NCBI RefSeq assembly: GCF_002870125.1
Contig: NZ_PNEO01000004.1
Coordinates: forward strand, 62,001 to 126,000
Direction: 5' to 3'
DNA from: Burkholderia sp. WAC0059
GTDB taxonomy: Bacteria; Pseudomonadota; Gammaproteobacteria; Burkholderiales; Burkholderiaceae
Length of the DNA stretch: 64,000 bases
Under the pieces are notes generated by a model. It had not been told where the DNA came from, searched no databases, and saw nothing but the letters and a program-made list of their open reading frames with translations. Made by a program: the position numbers and the translations under genes. Positions 47,646 through 56,217 of this stretch are shown in pieces (the first letter of the stretch is position 1; every line of letters starts with the position of its first letter).

Positions 47646-48599
47646 ATGGAATTTTTCCGCATCCGTAAAGACATTCCGTTCATGAAGCGCGCGTTGATCT
47701 TCAACGCGATCTCGCTCATCACGTTCATCGCCGCGGTGTTCTTCCTCGTGCATCGCGGGCTGCACCTGTCGATCGAATTCACGGGCGGCACGGTGGTCGA
47801 GGTGCAGTATCCGCAGGCGGCCGATCTCGAATCGGTGCGCGGCTCGCTCGCGAAGATCGGCTACGGCGACTCCGAGGTGCAAAGCTTCGGCACCTCGCGC
47901 GACGTGCTGATCCGTCTGCCGATGCGCGCCAACCTCAGCTCGGCGCAGCAGAGCGACCAGGTGATGGCCGCGCTGACGACCGCCGATGCCCAGGTGCAAC
48001 TGCAGCGCGTCGAGTTCGTCGGCCCGCAGGTCGGCAAGGAGCTCGCGACCAACGGCCTGCTCGCGCTCGCCTGCGTCGTGGTCGGCATCGTGATCTACCT
48101 GTCGTTCCGCTTCGAATGGAAGTACGCCGTGGCCGGCGTGATCGCGAACCTGCACGACGTCGTCATCATTCTCGGCTTCTTCGCGTTCTTCCAGTGGGAG
48201 TTCTCGCTCTCGGTGCTCGCCGCCGTGCTCGCGGTGCTCGGCTACTCGGTCAACGAGTCCGTGGTCATCTTCGACCGGATTCGCGAAACCTTCCGCCGCG
48301 AACGCAAGATGAGCGTGACCGAGGTGATCAACCACGCGATCACGAGCACGATCTCGCGGACCATCATCACGCACGGCTCGACGCAGATGATGGTGCTCTC
48401 GATGTTCCTGTTCGGCGGCCCGACGCTGCATTTCTTCTCGCTCGCGCTGACCATCGGCATCCTGTTCGGCATCTACTCGTCGGTGTTCGTCGCGGCGGCG
48501 CTCGCGATGTGGTTCGGCGTGAAGCGCGAGGATCTGATCCGCGAAAAGAAACAGCAGCAGCACGATCCGAACGACCCGAACGCGGGCGCGCAGGTTTAA
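47646..48599 (+). CDS. secF: Protein translocase subunit SecF
   Basis: Partner of SecD in the inner membrane. The 317-residue protein has FFRIRKDIPFMKRALIFNAI at the start and LSIEFTGGTVVEVQY in the periplasmic domain. GYSVNESVVIFDRIRETFRR is the SecF counterpart of the SecD proton-path motif, and about six helices are present. It starts 15 bp after secD with a GGAG site. A GC-rich hairpin at 48632-48655 ends the queA-tgt-yajC-secDF run. Confidence 0.96.
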   Translation: MEFFRIRKDIPFMKRALIFNAISLITFIAAVFFLVHRGLHLSIEFTGGTVVEVQYPQAADLESVRGSLAKIGYGDSEVQSFGTSRDVLIRLPMRANLSSAQQSDQVMAALTTADAQVQLQRVEFVGPQVGKELATNGLLALACVVVGIVIYLSFRFEWKYAVAGVIANLHDVVIILGFFAFFQWEFSLSVLAAVLAVLGYSVNESVVIFDRIRETFRRERKMSVTEVINHAITSTISRTIITHGSTQMMVLSMFLFGGPTLHFFSLALTIGILFGIYSSVFVAAALAMWFGVKREDLIREKKQQQHDPNDPNAGAQV

Positions 48600-48631
48600 C
48601 GACGCGCGGCGCGATACCCTGGTCGCGGCGG

Positions 48632-48655
48632 GGGCCGGTTCAATCGAACCGGCCC
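48632..48655 (+). terminator. Hairpin after secF
   Basis: A perfect 10-bp stem GGGCCGGTTC/GAACCGGCCC with an AATC loop, 33 bp after secF. Only TCGTCGTTT follows, not a clean T-run. Confidence 0.65.
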
Positions 48656-48993
48656 TCGTCGTTTCCGGGGTCGCCGAAGGAAGCGCCGGGGAGGTCGCCG
48701 CAAGGCGCCACGGCGCGGAACCGGCGGGCAGCGGCGGGCAGCGGCAACCGGCCGGGCGCGCACGAACGGCGAGAACCCCGGCACCGGGACGCGATCCGGT
48801 GGAGAATGGCGAGCGCGCTGCGCAGCGTTCGCGCGCCGACCGGACCGCCGCATGCGGCGAGGAAAGGCCGCCGGTCCGCCCGGCTTGCGCGGCGCCGCCG
48901 CGCGTTTGGTAACATGGCGCGAGTTCGCCCGTGCCCGGGCGGACCTGCCGGCACCGCCTCCCCCGTTTTCGTCGCTTTGGGTCATCTGCTCGC
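48656..48993. other. Gap between the secF hairpin and pqiA, no gene seen
   Basis: About 340 bp without a convincing gene on either strand. It contains a direct duplication of GGCGGGCAGC at 48723-48742 and a TAACAT hexamer at 48910-48915 that could serve as a -10 box for the pqi operon. Long open frames here are composition-driven. Confidence 0.5.
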
Positions 48994-49680
48994 ATGGCTG
49001 AGGACAAACTGATCGCGTGTCACGACTGCGATGCGCTGCTCGAGAAGCCGCGTCTGGCCGACCGTCAGACCGCGCGCTGCCCGCGCTGCCGCGCGATGCT
49101 CTATCAGAGCGCATCGACGAAGCTCGACTGGATCAGCGCGATCACGCTCGCCGCGCTCATCACGTTCGTGATCGCGCAGTCCTTTCCGATCGTCGAACTC
49201 GAAGCGAACGGCATCACCTCGCGCTCGAGCCTGTTCGGCGCGCTCGTCGTGCTCTGGGAAGAGGACATGCAGATCATCGCGGTCCTGGTGTTCTGCGCGA
49301 CGGTCCTGTTCCCGCTGACCGAGATGGTCGCGCTGCTCTACGTAATGCTGCCGGTACGACGCGGCCGCATCCCGCCCGGCTTCAACGCGGTGCTGCGTGC
49401 GATCCAGTTCGTGCGCCCCTGGGGCATGCTCGAAGTGTTCATGCTCGGCGCGCTCGTCACGATCGTGAAGATGGCGAGCCTCGCGCGCGTCATTCCCGAA
49501 ACGGCGCTGTTCGCCTTCGGCGCGCTCACGCTGATGCTCACCGTCGTCGTCACGTTCGACCCGCGCACGCTCTGGGACATCGCCGACGCGCTGCGCGCCG
49601 GCCGCTCGCCGACCCCGGCGCCGTCGCCGCCGGGCCGCCGCGAGCCGCATCTGGCCGGACCGGAGACGAATCCCCGATGA
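48994..49680 (+). CDS. pqiA: Paraquat-inducible protein A (first copy)
   Basis: Inner-membrane protein of the Pqi envelope-spanning lipid-transport system. The 228-residue protein has a zinc-ribbon pair, CHDCDALLEK and CPRCRAMLYQ (residues 9-40). About four membrane helices follow, with the family segments ITLAALITFVIAQSFPIVEL and PWGMLEVFMLGALVTIVKMA. E. coli PqiA contains two such modules in one chain; here they are split into two tandem genes. Its stop overlaps the next ATG (ATGA). Confidence 0.92.
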   Translation: MAEDKLIACHDCDALLEKPRLADRQTARCPRCRAMLYQSASTKLDWISAITLAALITFVIAQSFPIVELEANGITSRSSLFGALVVLWEEDMQIIAVLVFCATVLFPLTEMVALLYVMLPVRRGRIPPGFNAVLRAIQFVRPWGMLEVFMLGALVTIVKMASLARVIPETALFAFGALTLMLTVVVTFDPRTLWDIADALRAGRSPTPAPSPPGRREPHLAGPETNPR

Positions 49681-50360
49681 ATTACCTGAGCGCGCGCCGG
49701 GCCGGCCTCGCTTCGTGCCACGCGTGCGGCCACCTCCAGCCGCTCGCGCGGCCCGCCGCGCCGAACGCGCGGCAGGCGCCGCAGCGCTGCGCGCGGTGCG
49801 GCGCGACCATGCACTCGCGCCGCCCGGACAGCCTCGCGCGCACATGGGCATTCCTCATCGCCGCGGCCCTGCTCTACATCCCGGCCAACCTGCTGCCCGT
49901 CATGCACACGGCGTCGCTCGTCGGCAGCGAGGACGACACGATCATGAGCGGCGTCGTCTACTTCTGGACCTCGGGCGACTGGCCGCTCGCCGTCATCGTC
50001 TTCGTGGCAAGCATCCTCGTGCCGATGCTCAAGCTCTCCGTACTCACGCTGCTCGCGTGCACCGCGCAGCGCCGCTCCACGTGGCGGCCCGTCGAGCGCG
50101 CGAAGCTCTACCGGCTCGTCGAGTTCATCGGCCGCTGGTCGATGCTCGACGTGTTCGTCATCACGCTGACCGTCGCGCTCGTGCGCTTCCGCTCGCTCGC
50201 GGTCATCACGGCGGGACCGGGCGCGATCGCGTTCGGCGCGGTCGTGATCCTGACCATGCTCGCCTCGAAACAGTTCGACCCCCGGCTGATCTGGGACCCG
50301 ATGAACGACGAGACCTCGCCTTCGCCCCGGCCGCACTCTCAGGACCCCCTTCATGAATAG
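49677..50360 (+). CDS. pqiA: Paraquat-inducible protein A (second copy)
   Basis: Second PqiA-type module of 227 residues: zinc ribbon CHACGHLQPL and CARCGATMHS (14-45), then four membrane helices including WAFLIAAALLYIPANLLPVM, GDWPLAVIVFVASILVPMLK and RWSMLDVFVITLTVALVRF. It overlaps the first copy by 4 bp and pqiB by 8 bp, so all are probably translated in sequence. Together the two genes correspond to one full-length E. coli PqiA. Confidence 0.92.
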   Translation: MNYLSARRAGLASCHACGHLQPLARPAAPNARQAPQRCARCGATMHSRRPDSLARTWAFLIAAALLYIPANLLPVMHTASLVGSEDDTIMSGVVYFWTSGDWPLAVIVFVASILVPMLKLSVLTLLACTAQRRSTWRPVERAKLYRLVEFIGRWSMLDVFVITLTVALVRFRSLAVITAGPGAIAFGAVVILTMLASKQFDPRLIWDPMNDETSPSPRPHSQDPLHE

Positions 50361-51975
50361 CCCGCAAGGACCGACCGAACCGACACCGCCCCGCCTGCCC
50401 GCGCCCGACATCGTGCCGCCGCGCCGCTGGCTACCCTCGCTCGTCTGGATCGTGCCGCTCCTCGCCGCGCTCGTCGGCGTCGCGCTCGTCGTCGAATCGA
50501 TCGCGAAGCGCGGGCCCGTCATCACGATCAGCTTTTCGAGCGCCGAGGGCATCGAGCCGGGCAAGACCCAGGTCAAGTACAAGGACGTCAACATCGGCTC
50601 GGTCCGCTCGGTCAAGCTTTCGCCCGACCTCTCGCACGTGCTCGTCAGGGTGGAGCTGACCAAGGACGCCGAGCCGTTCGCCGTGAAGGACAGCCGCTTC
50701 TGGATCGTGCGCCCGCGCATCGGCGCGAGCGGCGTCTCGGGGCTCGGCACGCTGCTCTCGGGCTCGTACATCGGCACCGACGCCGGCCGCTCGAAGGCGA
50801 AGGAGACCGACTTCGTCGGCCTCGAGACGCCGCCCGCGGTCACGCTCGACGAAAAGGGCCATCACTACACGCTGCACGGCGACTCGCTCGGCTCGGTCGA
50901 CATCGGCTCGCCGATCTTCTACCGGCGCGTGCAGGTGGGCCAGGTGACGGGCTTCTCGCTCGACCAGGACGGTACGGGCGTCACGCTGCAGGTCTTCATC
51001 AACGCGCCCTACGACCAGTACGTGGGCACCAACACGCGCTGGTGGCACGCGAGCGGCGTGAACCTGCAGCTCGATTCGAGCGGCTTCAAGCTCAACACGC
51101 AGTCGCTCGCCACCGTGATCGTCGGCGGGCTCGCGTTCCAGACGCCGCCCGGCCAGGCGAAGGGCCCGCAGGCGCCGGACGGCCAGACCTTCGAGCTCGC
51201 CGGCGACCAGAGCGACGCGATGCGCGACCCCGACGGCCCGCCGATGCACGTCGTGATGAACTTCAACCAGTCGCTGCGCGGCCTCGCCGTCGGCGCGCCG
51301 ATCGATTTCCGCGGCATCGTGCTCGGCCAGGTCACCGACATCGGCGTCGAGTACGACGCGAAGACGCACAACTTCACGATGCCCGTCACGATGGACGTCT
51401 ACCCGTCGCGCCTGCTGCGCCACGCGGACGGCTCGCTACCGGCGCCGAACACGCCGCAGAGCCGCGAGCTGCTGCGCGAGCTGATCGCGCACGGCCTGCG
51501 CGGCCAGTTGCGCACGGGCAACCTGCTCACGGGCCAGCTCTACGTCGCGGTCGATATCTTCCCGAACGCCGCGCGCGCGTCGGTGGACCTGACACAGGAC
51601 CCGATCACGCTGCCGACCATACCCAACACGCTCGACGAGCTGCAGCTCCAGATCGCCGACATCGCGAAGAAGCTCGACCAGGTGCCGTTCGACCAGATCG
51701 GCAACAACCTGAACAGCTCGCTCAAGAACGCCAACCAGTTGTTCTCGCAGCTCAACACCCAGTTGCTGCCGCAGGCGCGCGACACGCTGGCGGCCGCGCA
51801 GCATACGTTCGGCGCGGCCGAATCGACGCTGCAGCAGGATTCGCCGCTGCAGTCCGACGTCCACGAGGCGCTCCAGCAGCTCACGCGCACGCTGCAGTCG
51901 CTCAACGCGCTCTCCGACTACCTGGAGCGCCACCCCGAATCGCTGCTGCGCGGCAAACCAGGAGATCAGCCATGA
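50353..51975 (+). CDS. pqiB: Paraquat-inducible protein B (MCE/MlaD-domain protein)
   Basis: Inner-membrane-anchored MCE protein whose hexamers form a tube across the periplasm for lipid movement. The 540-residue protein has one N-terminal helix (SLVWIVPLLAALVGVALVVE, about 29-48) and three MCE domains: ITISFSSAEGIEPGKTQVKY, YTLHGDSLGSVDIGSPIFYR and VMNFNQSLRGLAVGAPIDFR. A C-terminal helical, partly coiled-coil region follows (LDELQLQIADIAKKLDQVPF onward). The ATG overlaps pqiA; the stop overlaps pqiC. Confidence 0.94.
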   Translation: MNSPQGPTEPTPPRLPAPDIVPPRRWLPSLVWIVPLLAALVGVALVVESIAKRGPVITISFSSAEGIEPGKTQVKYKDVNIGSVRSVKLSPDLSHVLVRVELTKDAEPFAVKDSRFWIVRPRIGASGVSGLGTLLSGSYIGTDAGRSKAKETDFVGLETPPAVTLDEKGHHYTLHGDSLGSVDIGSPIFYRRVQVGQVTGFSLDQDGTGVTLQVFINAPYDQYVGTNTRWWHASGVNLQLDSSGFKLNTQSLATVIVGGLAFQTPPGQAKGPQAPDGQTFELAGDQSDAMRDPDGPPMHVVMNFNQSLRGLAVGAPIDFRGIVLGQVTDIGVEYDAKTHNFTMPVTMDVYPSRLLRHADGSLPAPNTPQSRELLRELIAHGLRGQLRTGNLLTGQLYVAVDIFPNAARASVDLTQDPITLPTIPNTLDELQLQIADIAKKLDQVPFDQIGNNLNSSLKNANQLFSQLNTQLLPQARDTLAAAQHTFGAAESTLQQDSPLQSDVHEALQQLTRTLQSLNALSDYLERHPESLLRGKPGDQP

Positions 51976-52619
51976 AGCCCATCCGGCGCCCCGCCTCCGC
52001 GCCCCGCGCCTGCCTCGCGTCGCGCGCCGCCGGCGTCGGCACGGCGACGGCCAACCCGCCCTGGCTCATCGCGCTCGCGCCCGTGGACGTGCCGGCCCTG
52101 GTCCAGAAGAACCAGCTCGTCGTCCAGCGGGACGCGGCCCGCGTCGACGTGCTCGAACAGGAACGCTGGGCCTCGCTGCCCGGCGACGAGATCCGCCGCG
52201 CGCTCTCGGGCGACCTCATGCGCCAGCTCGGCACGATCGACGTCTACGGCACGCCCTATCCGGGCAACCTGCCGGTCTACCGCGTGAGCGTCAACGTCGC
52301 GCGCTTCGAGTCGTGGCCCGGCTCGCACGCGCTGATCGACGCCGTCTGGAGCGTGCGCTCGCTGCGCGCGCGGACCTCGATGACCTGCCGCAGCGTGATC
52401 AGCGAGCCGGTCGGCGCCGGCTACGAAGCGCTCGTGGACGGGCATCGCCGCGCGGTGGAAGCGCTCGCCACGGCGATTTCGGGCGGCGTGCGCACGCTGG
52501 CGGACGCGCCGCCCGCCAATCGACTGACAAACGCGTCGTCGTCGGACGAGGGCATGACGAGCATCGCCTGCCCGGTTGCGGCACCCAGCGCCGGCATAGA
52601 GGGCCAGCCGGCCGGCTGA
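51972..52619 (+). CDS. pqiC: PqiC/YmbA family protein lacking a lipoprotein signal
   Basis: Outer-membrane partner of PqiB in the Pqi system (ABC-transport auxiliary family). The 215-residue protein has the conserved body LIALAPVDVPALVQKNQLVV, WASLPGDEIRRALSGDLMRQ and YRVSVNVARFESWPG, and VWSVRSLRARTSMTCRS. PqiC proteins normally begin with a lipoprotein signal, a Cys lipobox and a FYTL-like segment. Here the N-terminus (MKPIRRPASAPRACLASRAA) has no hydrophobic core and joins the body directly. Neither alternative frame supplies the missing part. An internal deletion is likely, so attachment to the outer membrane is doubtful. The start overlaps the pqiB stop (ATGA). Confidence 0.82.
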   Translation: MKPIRRPASAPRACLASRAAGVGTATANPPWLIALAPVDVPALVQKNQLVVQRDAARVDVLEQERWASLPGDEIRRALSGDLMRQLGTIDVYGTPYPGNLPVYRVSVNVARFESWPGSHALIDAVWSVRSLRARTSMTCRSVISEPVGAGYEALVDGHRRAVEALATAISGGVRTLADAPPANRLTNASSSDEGMTSIACPVAAPSAGIEGQPAG

Positions 52620-52754
52620 CGTCTGCGCGACGGCCGGCCGGCTGAGCCATGCTGACCGGTCGCCCGTCCCCAAAGGCTCGCCCAGAGCTCACCCAAGGCG
52701 CTCCTTCGGCCCCGAACGGCGCGTAGCCGCCCCGGAAGCGGCCGCGCACCCGCG

Positions 52755-52760
52755 TACAAT
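52755..52760 (+). promoter_or_regulatory. Candidate -10 box for the RNA methyltransferase gene
   Basis: TACAAT, 32 bp upstream of the ATG at 52793. No clear -35. Confidence 0.35.
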
Positions 52761-52792
52761 AGCGCCTTCCTGCAGCGTCCCCGGCCTTCCCC

Positions 52793-54130
52793 ATGTCCTT
52801 CGAATTCTTCGTTCCCTGCCCGCGCGGGCTCGAATCCGCGCTCGCCGCCGAGCTGGCCGAAACGGGCGAGCGCCGCCTGCCGCCCGGCGCGCTCGTCACG
52901 GGCGCCGAAGTGCCCGGCGGCGTGCATCTGCGCGGCAACTGGGCCGCCGGCATGGCCGCGAACCTCCATTCGCGACTCGCGAGCCGCGTGCTGCTGAAAA
53001 TCGCGCAACGCCCCTATCGCAGCGAACACGACATCTATGCGCTCGCGCACGAGCAGCGCTGGGAGCAGTGGTTCTCGGCGAACGAGACGCTGCGCGTGGA
53101 CGTCACGGCGATCAAGTCGCCGCTCAGGAGCCTCGAATTCGCGACGCTGCGCGTGAAGGACGCGATCTGCGACCGGCTGCGCGAGGTAAGCGGCGCGCGG
53201 CCGAGCATCGACACGGCCGAGCCCGACGTGCGCGTCTTCGCATTCCTCACGGCCACCGACTGCACGCTCTACCTCGACACCTCCGGCGAACCGCTCTTCA
53301 AGCGCGGCTGGCGGCTCGACAAGGGCGCGGCGCCGCTGCGCGAGAACCTCGCGGCCGGCATTCTGCGGCTCACGGGCTGGACGCCCGGCACGCCGCTCTA
53401 CGATCCGATGTGCGGCAGCGGCACGTTCCTCGCCGAGGCGGCCCAGGTCGCGCTCGACATCGCGCCCGGCATCGAGCGGCGCTTCGGCTTCGAAAAACTG
53501 AAGCAGTACGACAAGGCCGCCTGGCGCCATCTGAAGGACGCCGCGCTGCAGGCGCGCGAGGCGGCCCGCGCGGAGAAGCGCGACCTGCTGATTTTCGGCA
53601 GCGACATCTCCGGCGACATGATCGAGAAGGCGCGCGCGAACTTCGCGCGCGCGGGGCTCGCCGGCGTGCCGCTCAAGCAGCTCGACGCGCGGGGCATGAC
53701 GGCGCCGGCCGCGACGCCGGGCATACTCGTCGCGAACCCGCCCTACGGCGAGCGCATCGAGGTACGCGGACGCGGTCCGCGCGGCGAGGCGCGCCCGACG
53801 GGCCGCGAACTGCGCGCCGGCGGGGACGGCGATGAAGAAGGCTTTCGCCGCGCCCGGCCCGACGAAACCGACGGCGAATTCTTCCAGGCGTTCGGCGACG
53901 CGCTCAAGCAGCGCTTCACCGGCTGGCACGCGTTCGTCCTCACCTCGGACCGCAAGCTGCCGGGCCAGATGCGCCTGCGCGAATCGACGAAGACGCCGCT
54001 CTACAACGGCGCGCTCGAATGCCGGCTGTTCCGCTTCGATCTCGTGGCCGGCAGCGTGAGGCAGCGGGCGGGCGCAACGGGCAGCCGCGACGCCGGCAGC
54101 GACACGAGCAGCGACGCACCGCAGGCGTAG
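52793..54130 (+). CDS. THUMP-domain class I RNA methyltransferase (RlmL N-terminal type)
   Basis: SAM-dependent methyltransferase expected to modify guanine N2 in 23S rRNA or a similar RNA, by similarity to the N-terminal half of E. coli RlmL. The 445-residue protein has a THUMP region (about 1-160, SRLASRVLLKIAQRPYRSEH) and the RlmL linker KRGWRLDKGAAPLRENLAAG. The SAM motif DPMCGSGTFLAEAAQ and the catalytic NPPYGERIE follow. A hydrophilic Arg/Gly/Glu-rich stretch (about 325-362) interrupts the domain after NPPYGER. The C-terminal tail is low complexity. The RlmK half is absent, so only a single activity is expected. Confidence 0.88.
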   Translation: MSFEFFVPCPRGLESALAAELAETGERRLPPGALVTGAEVPGGVHLRGNWAAGMAANLHSRLASRVLLKIAQRPYRSEHDIYALAHEQRWEQWFSANETLRVDVTAIKSPLRSLEFATLRVKDAICDRLREVSGARPSIDTAEPDVRVFAFLTATDCTLYLDTSGEPLFKRGWRLDKGAAPLRENLAAGILRLTGWTPGTPLYDPMCGSGTFLAEAAQVALDIAPGIERRFGFEKLKQYDKAAWRHLKDAALQAREAARAEKRDLLIFGSDISGDMIEKARANFARAGLAGVPLKQLDARGMTAPAATPGILVANPPYGERIEVRGRGPRGEARPTGRELRAGGDGDEEGFRRARPDETDGEFFQAFGDALKQRFTGWHAFVLTSDRKLPGQMRLRESTKTPLYNGALECRLFRFDLVAGSVRQRAGATGSRDAGSDTSSDAPQA

Positions 54131-54216
54131 CAGGCACACCGCGCGCGAATCGGGGGCACGTTCATGGGCGCGCGCCCGCTGCCGGCGCGCGTCCGGCAGC
54201 ACCGGCTTTCCCCCGG

Positions 54217-54222
54217 TAAAAT
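54217..54222 (+). promoter_or_regulatory. Candidate -10 box close to the nudJ start
   Basis: TAAAAT ends 8 nt before the ATG at 54231. If used, the transcript would start at or next to the start codon (leaderless). No ribosome-binding site is visible. Confidence 0.4.
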
Positions 54223-54230
54223 GCCGTTCC

Positions 54231-54731
54231 ATGAAACAGGAAACCTGGGCGCCACACGTCACTGTGGCGGCGATCGTCGAGCGCGACGGACGCTTTCTCG
54301 TCGTCGAAGAGCACACGGCGGCCGGGCTGCGGCTGAACCAGCCGGCCGGGCATCTGGAGCCGGGCGAGACGCTCGTCGAGGCCGTCGTGCGCGAAACGCT
54401 CGAGGAAACGGCGCATCCGTTCGCGCCCGAGGCGCTCGTCGGCGTCTACATGACGCATTTCGGGCAACCGGGCGAAAGCGGCGCGACCTATCTGCGCTTC
54501 ACCTACTGCGGCCGTGCGGACGAGGCGGTCGCGGGACGCGCGCTCGACCCCGACATCGTCCGCACGCACTGGATGAGCGCCGACGAGTTGCGCGCCGCGA
54601 GCGCGCGGCACCGCACGCCGCTCGTCATGCGCTGCGTCGAGGACTTTCTCGCCGGCCGCCGCGTGCCGCTCGACTTCGTGCACACGCACGCGGTCGCGCC
54701 GGGTTTCCGGACACCGGGCAGTCAGTCATGA
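54231..54731 (+). CDS. nudJ: Nudix hydrolase, NudJ-like
   Basis: Hydrolyses nucleoside or thiamine-precursor pyrophosphates in the cytosol; the E. coli relative NudJ acts on HMP-PP and nucleotides. The 166-residue protein has the Nudix box [20 protein letters not shown] (40-59), in which the final Gly of the consensus is replaced (ETAH). [18 protein letters not shown] opens the fold. The stop overlaps the mnmA start (ATGA). E. coli also pairs nudJ with mnmA, which supports the name; the exact substrate is not shown by sequence. Confidence 0.85.
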   Translation: MKQETWAPHVTVAAIVERDGRFLVVEEHTAAGLRLNQPAGHLEPGETLVEAVVRETLEETAHPFAPEALVGVYMTHFGQPGESGATYLRFTYCGRADEAVAGRALDPDIVRTHWMSADELRAASARHRTPLVMRCVEDFLAGRRVPLDFVHTHAVAPGFRTPGSQS

Positions 54732-55867
54732 GCAAGCAAAGGGTCGTGGTGGGCATGTCGGGCGGCGTCGATTCGTCGGTGACCGCGTGGCTGCTCAAGG
54801 AGCAGGGGTACGACGTCGTCGGTCTCTTCATGAAGAACTGGGAAGACGACGACGACAGCGAGTACTGCTCGACGCGCGAGGACTGGATCGACGTGGTGTC
54901 GGTCGCGGACCTCCTCGGCATCGACGTCGAGGCCGTGAACTTCGCGGCCGAGTACAAGGACCGCGTGTTCGCGGAGTTCCTGCGCGAATACTCGGCCGGC
55001 CGCACGCCGAACCCGGACGTGCTCTGCAACGCCGAAATCAAGTTCAAGGCGTTCCTCGACCACGCGATCTCGCTCGGCGCCGAAACGATCGCGACCGGCC
55101 ACTACGCGCGCGTGCGCGAGCGCGACGGCCGCTTCGAACTGCTCAAGGCGCTCGACCACACGAAGGACCAGTCGTACTTCCTGCACCGCCTGAACCAGGC
55201 GCAGCTCTCGAAGACGATGTTCCCGCTCGGCGAGATCCCGAAGACGAAGGTCCGCGAGATCGCCGCGCAAATCGGCCTGCCCAACGCGAAGAAAAAGGAT
55301 TCGACCGGCATCTGCTTCATCGGCGAGCGTCCGTTCCGCGAGTTCCTGAACCGCTATCTGCCGACGAAGCCCGGCCCGATGAAGACGCCCGAAGGCAAGG
55401 TGGTCGGCGAGCACATCGGTCTCGCGTTCTACACGTTCGGCCAGAGAAAGGGCATCGGCCTCGGCGGCAGCCGGGACGGCAGCGGCGAGCCGTGGTTCGT
55501 CGCCGGCAAGGACATCGCCTCGAACACGCTCTACGTCGTGCAGGGACACGATCATCCGTGGCTGCTCTCGCACGTGCTCGGCGCGGGCAACGTGAGCTGG
55601 GTCGCGGGCGAGCCGCCGGCCGGCGGCCACGCGTGCGGCGCGAAAACGCGCTATCGCCAGGCCGACGCGGCCTGCGCGTTCCGCGCGGCGCCCGCGGAAG
55701 ACGCCGGCGCGTTCGAGCTGCACTTCGACGCCGCGCAATGGGCCGTCACGCCGGGCCAGTCGGCCGTGCTCTACGACGGCGAGGTCTGCCTCGGCGGCGG
55801 AATCATCGAATACGCGGCCACGGCCCAGCCCCGCGCCCAGGCCGCGCCGGCGCACGCCGCGGCCTGA
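54728..55867 (+). CDS. mnmA: tRNA-specific 2-thiouridylase
   Basis: Thiolates uridine-34 of Lys, Glu and Gln tRNAs using sulfur relayed by TusE and ATP. The 379-residue protein has the PP-loop [18 protein letters not shown] (7-24). Catalytic cysteines are C100 ([12 protein letters not shown]) and C196 ([10 protein letters not shown]). It also has [20 protein letters not shown] and the C-terminal beta-barrel with [19 protein letters not shown]. An Ala-rich tail of about 15 residues ends the protein. Coupled to nudJ. Confidence 0.97.
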   Translation: MSKQRVVVGMSGGVDSSVTAWLLKEQGYDVVGLFMKNWEDDDDSEYCSTREDWIDVVSVADLLGIDVEAVNFAAEYKDRVFAEFLREYSAGRTPNPDVLCNAEIKFKAFLDHAISLGAETIATGHYARVRERDGRFELLKALDHTKDQSYFLHRLNQAQLSKTMFPLGEIPKTKVREIAAQIGLPNAKKKDSTGICFIGERPFREFLNRYLPTKPGPMKTPEGKVVGEHIGLAFYTFGQRKGIGLGGSRDGSGEPWFVAGKDIASNTLYVVQGHDHPWLLSHVLGAGNVSWVAGEPPAGGHACGAKTRYRQADAACAFRAAPAEDAGAFELHFDAAQWAVTPGQSAVLYDGEVCLGGGIIEYAATAQPRAQAAPAHAAA

Positions 55868-56217
55868 GCGCCGCGACACGGGCTCGGGCCGGTCCTGGCG
55901 AAGCGCCGTCGGAGGACGGGCGCACGATACGCCGGCTTCGGCGCACGCCTTCCTCCGGGCACGTCGCCGCGGCCGCCGTGGGTGACTTCTTCGCCCTCCT
56001 CCGCTTTTTCCTTCTTCCGTCCTTTTCCTCTTTTCCTGTCCGTTATCGGGGACGCGTCCCGCTGAAACGCCCCTAAGCGCCCCTAAACCCACCGCCGTCT
56101 GCTCGATTCCTCACTCGTTTCACGAACTTACGGCATCATGTGCGCGCATCCCGTGCCTGCCGGCTCAGGAGATAAGGCCGGCGCGGCGCGTTCGTCCCGT
56201 TCAAGGAGTCCCCAATA
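55868..56217. other. Gap between mnmA and the GltB-like gene, with polypyrimidine tract
   Basis: 350 bp without a convincing gene. The main feature is a run of nearly pure pyrimidines at about 55986-56040 (C/T on the plus strand with few interruptions) followed by a short direct repeat of GCGCCCCTAA-like units (56067-56088). An AAGGAG site at 56199-56204 serves the next gene. No clear promoter or terminator was found. Confidence 0.5.

Noticed and set aside
44970-49007. A 1345-codon minus-strand frame opposite yajC-secD-secF
   Set aside because: Low-complexity Arg/Glu/His-rich translation, while the plus strand carries clear yajC, secD and secF. It is a composition artefact.
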